Source: Amphritea balenae
Lineage (GTDB): Bacteria; Pseudomonadota; Gammaproteobacteria; Pseudomonadales; Balneatricaceae
Assembly: GCF_003858655.1 (NCBI RefSeq)
Contig: NZ_RQXV01000001.1
Location: 248,001-312,000 of the forward strand
Length of the DNA: 64,000 nt
Direction of reading: 5' to 3'
Shown here in pieces: positions 61,461-64,000 of the stretch. The position numbers and the translations under genes were made by a program. Every line of letters begins with the position of its first letter. Positions within the stretch are counted from its first letter, which is position 1. The notes beneath the pieces were generated by a model. It was not told where the DNA came from. It saw only the letters and a program-made list of their open reading frames with translations, and ran no database searches.

Positions 61461-62972
61461 TTGAAGCATCAGAACTTACCTAAGAGCTTACATAAGAACT
61501 TACAAAAGAACTTACATAAGCGATCGCATTCAGAGCTGTTCACCCCCTTTCTACATCAAGGGGCGACCCAACGGCCACGCTATCGGGCGCTATTTAACTA
61601 TCTGCAGCAGCAGATTATGGCGGGTAAATTACCCGCTGATGCCCGCCTACCCTCAACCCGTGAACTGGCCGAGTTATTAAAACTCTCGCGTAATACCGTA
61701 AAACAGGTCTATGAGATGCTACAGGCCGAAGGCTACATAGAAACCCGTCATGGCGATGGCAGCTATATTTCACCCCAGCTACAACTTAAGGCTGTCAGCA
61801 AAAAAAGCCCGACAGACAACACCCAGACATCTGGTATCCAGCTCTCCGATAAAAGTAATGAGTTACACAAGTTACGCACCCTGCATAGCCACTCTAACGA
61901 ACAATTACTACTGCCAGCCCTGCCCGCGCTGGATCAGTTTCCCTGGCCACAATGGCAGCGTTCCGTCAGTCACGCCGGGCGGCAGATGAAGTTCAGTTCC
62001 GGCCGCAGCTATATGGGTGAACCGGAGCTACGTCGGGAGATCGCAGGGTACCTGAGCGCCAGCCGGGGTATCCGCTGCAATATGGATCAGATAATGATCT
62101 GCTCCGGATCACAACAAGGTATGCAGCTGGCCTTCTCAATGTTGCTTAACACCGGAGACAAAGTATTAGTCGAAGACCCGGGGTTCCCCGGTATCGATGG
62201 TGCAATCAGTACCGCCGGCGGCGTTAAAGTATCTATTCCTATCGATGAACAGGGCTTTCAAACCGACATAGCGCTCAACAGAAAACAGGATGCAAAGCTG
62301 GCCTTTATTACCCCGTCCAGAAATTATCCGATGGGTTATACCCTTAGCCTGGAACGGCGGTTACAACTATTGCAATGGGCCCGTCAGCATGGCCGCTGCA
62401 TTATCGAAGATGACTATGACAGTGAGTTCCGCTTTGACGGCCCGCCCCTGACAGCCTTACAGGGACTTGATGGAGAACACTCAGTCATCTATTCCGGTAC
62501 CTTCAGCCGTATCCTGCACCCCAATATCCGGCTCGCCTACCTGGTGTTACCGCCTGCATTAGTCGAACCCTTTAATCGGATGCGGGGCTTTCTTGATGGC
62601 GGCCTTTCAGCCCTGCCCCAATTAGCCCTGGCCGACTTTATGGCACGTGGCCTGTTCGCCAGTCATTTGCGGCGTATGCGCAAACTCTACAAAGCACGAC
62701 GTAGCTATCTGTTACAACGGGTTGAGCATGAATTTGGTAATCAACTGACATGGGAACCCAGTGATGGCGGCATGCATGCCGTGTTTCTGCTCCCTCAAGG
62801 CTATGATGATCAGGCAATAGCCGCTAAAGCAGAAAGACTAGGGTTAGGTGTACGGGCATTGTCCTACTATTACGATCAGCAACAACCCCGCTCAGGATTG
62901 ATTATTGGCTTTGCCGGTTATAACGAAGCGCAGATAGATCAGGGGCTAAAATTGCTTAAAACGACGCTATAA
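61461..62972 (+). CDS. MocR/PdxR-type regulator (GntR HTH plus aminotransferase fold)
   Basis: A 503-residue MocR regulator. A GntR-type winged helix lies at about residues 40-110 (YLQQQIMAGKLPADARLPSTRELAELLKLSRNTVKQVYEML). It is followed by an aspartate-aminotransferase fold with ITPSRNYPMGYTLSLERR, EDDYDSEFRF (PLP-binding Asp) and SGTFSRILHPNIRLAYLV. The start codon is TTG. Residues 6-21 are four tetrapeptide repeats (LPKS, LHKN, LQKN, LHKR) from 12-bp DNA repeats, an unusual N-terminus. The lysine expected in the SK/GTFSK-type site is replaced here by Arg (GTFSRILHP), so PLP may bind non-covalently. Confidence 0.85.
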   Translation: MKHQNLPKSLHKNLQKNLHKRSHSELFTPFLHQGATQRPRYRALFNYLQQQIMAGKLPADARLPSTRELAELLKLSRNTVKQVYEMLQAEGYIETRHGDGSYISPQLQLKAVSKKSPTDNTQTSGIQLSDKSNELHKLRTLHSHSNEQLLLPALPALDQFPWPQWQRSVSHAGRQMKFSSGRSYMGEPELRREIAGYLSASRGIRCNMDQIMICSGSQQGMQLAFSMLLNTGDKVLVEDPGFPGIDGAISTAGGVKVSIPIDEQGFQTDIALNRKQDAKLAFITPSRNYPMGYTLSLERRLQLLQWARQHGRCIIEDDYDSEFRFDGPPLTALQGLDGEHSVIYSGTFSRILHPNIRLAYLVLPPALVEPFNRMRGFLDGGLSALPQLALADFMARGLFASHLRRMRKLYKARRSYLLQRVEHEFGNQLTWEPSDGGMHAVFLLPQGYDDQAIAAKAERLGLGVRALSYYYDQQQPRSGLIIGFAGYNEAQIDQGLKLLKTTL

Positions 62973-63137
62973 GCCGAGCGCTTTAACTACCGAACGCTTC
63001 GCTTGCCCGATCATTTCATTTGTCCGAGCGCTTTACTAACTCGAGCGCGATGCTTGTCCGAACATTTCATTTGTCCGATCGCTTCGCTTGTCCGATCGCT
63101 TCGCTTGTCCGAACGTTGCAAAGCAACTTGTCCGCTA
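62973..63137. repeat. GTCCGA-type short-repeat cluster, copy 2
   Basis: At least seven units with the CTTGTCCGA or TTTGTCCGA ending, including two exact tandem copies of TCGCTTCGCTTGTCCGA. The last 80 bases nearly repeat the cluster at 60102-60183. Confidence 0.85.
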
Positions 63138-63331
63138 AAAGAAAATCAAATGCTATTAACCAAATAATTAAACCTCAGTACCCAAGGGATTTGCTAAGGG
63201 CACAGAGGTTAGACAAACAGCAGAACCGCCCTTTCGGACCTCGGACAAACGAAGTGTTCGGACACGGCGCGTAGCGCCAATCGGACAAGCGTAGCGATCG
63301 AAGTACTTTAAACAAGCGTAGCGATCGCCGC
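63138..63331. repeat. Degenerate repeat remnants and inverted GTCCGA cluster
   Basis: 63160-63212 is a decayed version of the CCACAGAG unit (CCTCAGTACCCAAGGG ... GGGCACAGAGGTTAGAC). 63230-63328 holds TCGGACAA and AAGCGTAGCGATCG units, the opposite orientation of the cluster at 62973-63137, so the two clusters can pair. No ORF. Confidence 0.65.
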
Positions 63332-64000
63332 TTACCCCGCGCCTTTATTCGCCGCCAGCACATAGAGGTATTCCAGCGCTAGTGTGGCACCTGCCAGTGA
63401 GGTGATCTCTGCATGGTCATAGGCCGGCGCTACTTCTACCACGTCCATACCCACCAGATTCAAGCCCTGCAGACCACGAATCACCTTAAGGGCACAGTCC
63501 ATTGTCATACCGCCTGATACCGGTGTTCCGGTACCCGGCGCAAAGGCAGGATCTAAACCGTCGATGTCAAAACTGACATAGGCCTTTTTATCGCCTACAC
63601 GCGCTTTAATCCGTTCCAGTATCCCGTGGGGCCCATGATCACCAACCCAGGCAGCATCCAGTACTTCAAATGGATGATCGTCCATATCATAAGCGGTACG
63701 AATGCCTATCTGAATAGAATGTTCGGTGTCCACCAAGCCCTCTTCTACGGCATGATGAAACAATGTGCCATGGTCATATTTAGTACCACCGGAATAGGTA
63801 TCGGTATGCGCATCAAAGTGAATCAGCGCCAGTGGACCGTGCTTCTTAGCATAAGCGCGCAATACCGGCAGCGTAATAAAGTGATCGCCGCCAAAGGTCA
63901 GCGATGACTTACCGGCATTCAGAATACTGCCGATATGCGCCTCCAGATTATCCACCATGGTCTGAGGCTCGCCATGCTTAAACAGCACGTTACCCGAATC
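63332..64000 (-). CDS. speB: Agmatinase/arginase family ureohydrolase (N-terminus cut by window edge)
   Basis: About 222 residues of a ureohydrolase whose frame stays open past the right edge (the codon for Asp-Ser-Gly-Asn precedes the first possible start). Metal ligands are in FGGDH, FDAHTD and [19 protein letters not shown], the full binuclear Mn site. [12 protein letters not shown] is typical of agmatinase, which splits agmatine to putrescine and urea. It thus could feed putrescine into the Puu and SpuC genes of this window. About 80-90 N-terminal residues are missing from view. Confidence 0.9.
   Translation of the reverse strand, partial: DSGNVLFKHGEPQTMVDNLEAHIGSILNAGKSSLTFGGDHFITLPVLRAYAKKHGPLALIHFDAHTDTYSGGTKYDHGTLFHHAVEEGLVDTEHSIQIGIRTAYDMDDHPFEVLDAAWVGDHGPHGILERIKARVGDKKAYVSFDIDGLDPAFAPGTGTPVSGGMTMDCALKVIRGLQGLNLVGMDVVEVAPAYDHAEITSLAGATLALEYLYVLAANKGAG

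Overview
This window is a stretch of bacterial chromosome of moderate GC. Its gene families suggest a marine gammaproteobacterium of the Oceanospirillaceae type. The clues are TRAP transport, periplasmic LigE DNA ligase, a TorF-like porin, many LysR regulators and a very large polyamine-catabolism inventory. The taxonomic call is inference. No rRNA, tRNA, CRISPR array, prophage or intact transposase gene was seen.

Layout. 1-8.2 kb: the 3' end of an NhaC-type antiporter, a DMT exporter, small membrane and regulatory proteins, a HAD phosphatase, a complete dctPQM TRAP operon and two small conserved or unknown genes. 8.3-12.1 kb: a MarR regulator divergent from an exported nitroreductase-like protein, LigE, and an alpha/beta hydrolase. 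12.4-16.6 kb: a beta-alanine module (mmsA, omega-amino-acid transaminase, LysR). 16.8-22.4 kb: accessory genes, including a NYN nuclease and its broken duplicate, a haloalkane dehalogenase/SDR/DUF1330 operon with a LysR, GFA, YkgJ and TetR.

22.4-54.3 kb holds the polyamine genes. There are three glutamine-synthetase-like PuuA paralogues, two PuuB-like oxidases, PuuC, a SpuC-like transaminase and two PotF-type binding proteins. PotGHI permease genes and two GATase-like proteins, possible PuuD substitutes, are also present. A truncated agmatinase lies at the right edge of the window. An FCD-type GntR regulator sits between puuA and spuC. Perfect TGTGATCACA palindromes occur in front of both of those genes and also about 21 kb away in the puuB/puuA intergenic region, suggesting one regulon. 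Unrelated genes lie inside this stretch: a diguanylate cyclase, three tandem cold-shock genes, a flavin/ferredoxin-reductase fusion with a carboxymuconolactone-decarboxylase-like gene, several LysR regulators, DUF1127 and GNAT.

54.7-64 kb: a TorF-like porin, LysE exporter, patatin, a frameshifted lipoprotein gene, an HD-GYP protein, a Gly/His-rich exported protein, a Sel1 lipoprotein and a PNPOx-like gene divergent from a MocR regulator.

The most unusual signals are non-coding or scar-like. (1) Two elements of 267 and 268 bp share constant ends and two hairpins at matching positions, but their stem sequences differ while pairing is kept. (2) A family of about 120-bp palindromic repeats has four copies. 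(3) A 53-codon ORF bridges potH and potI with overlapping start and stop codons and looks like a chimera of the potI start and potH end. (4) Tandem repeats lie inside or at the ends of several genes.
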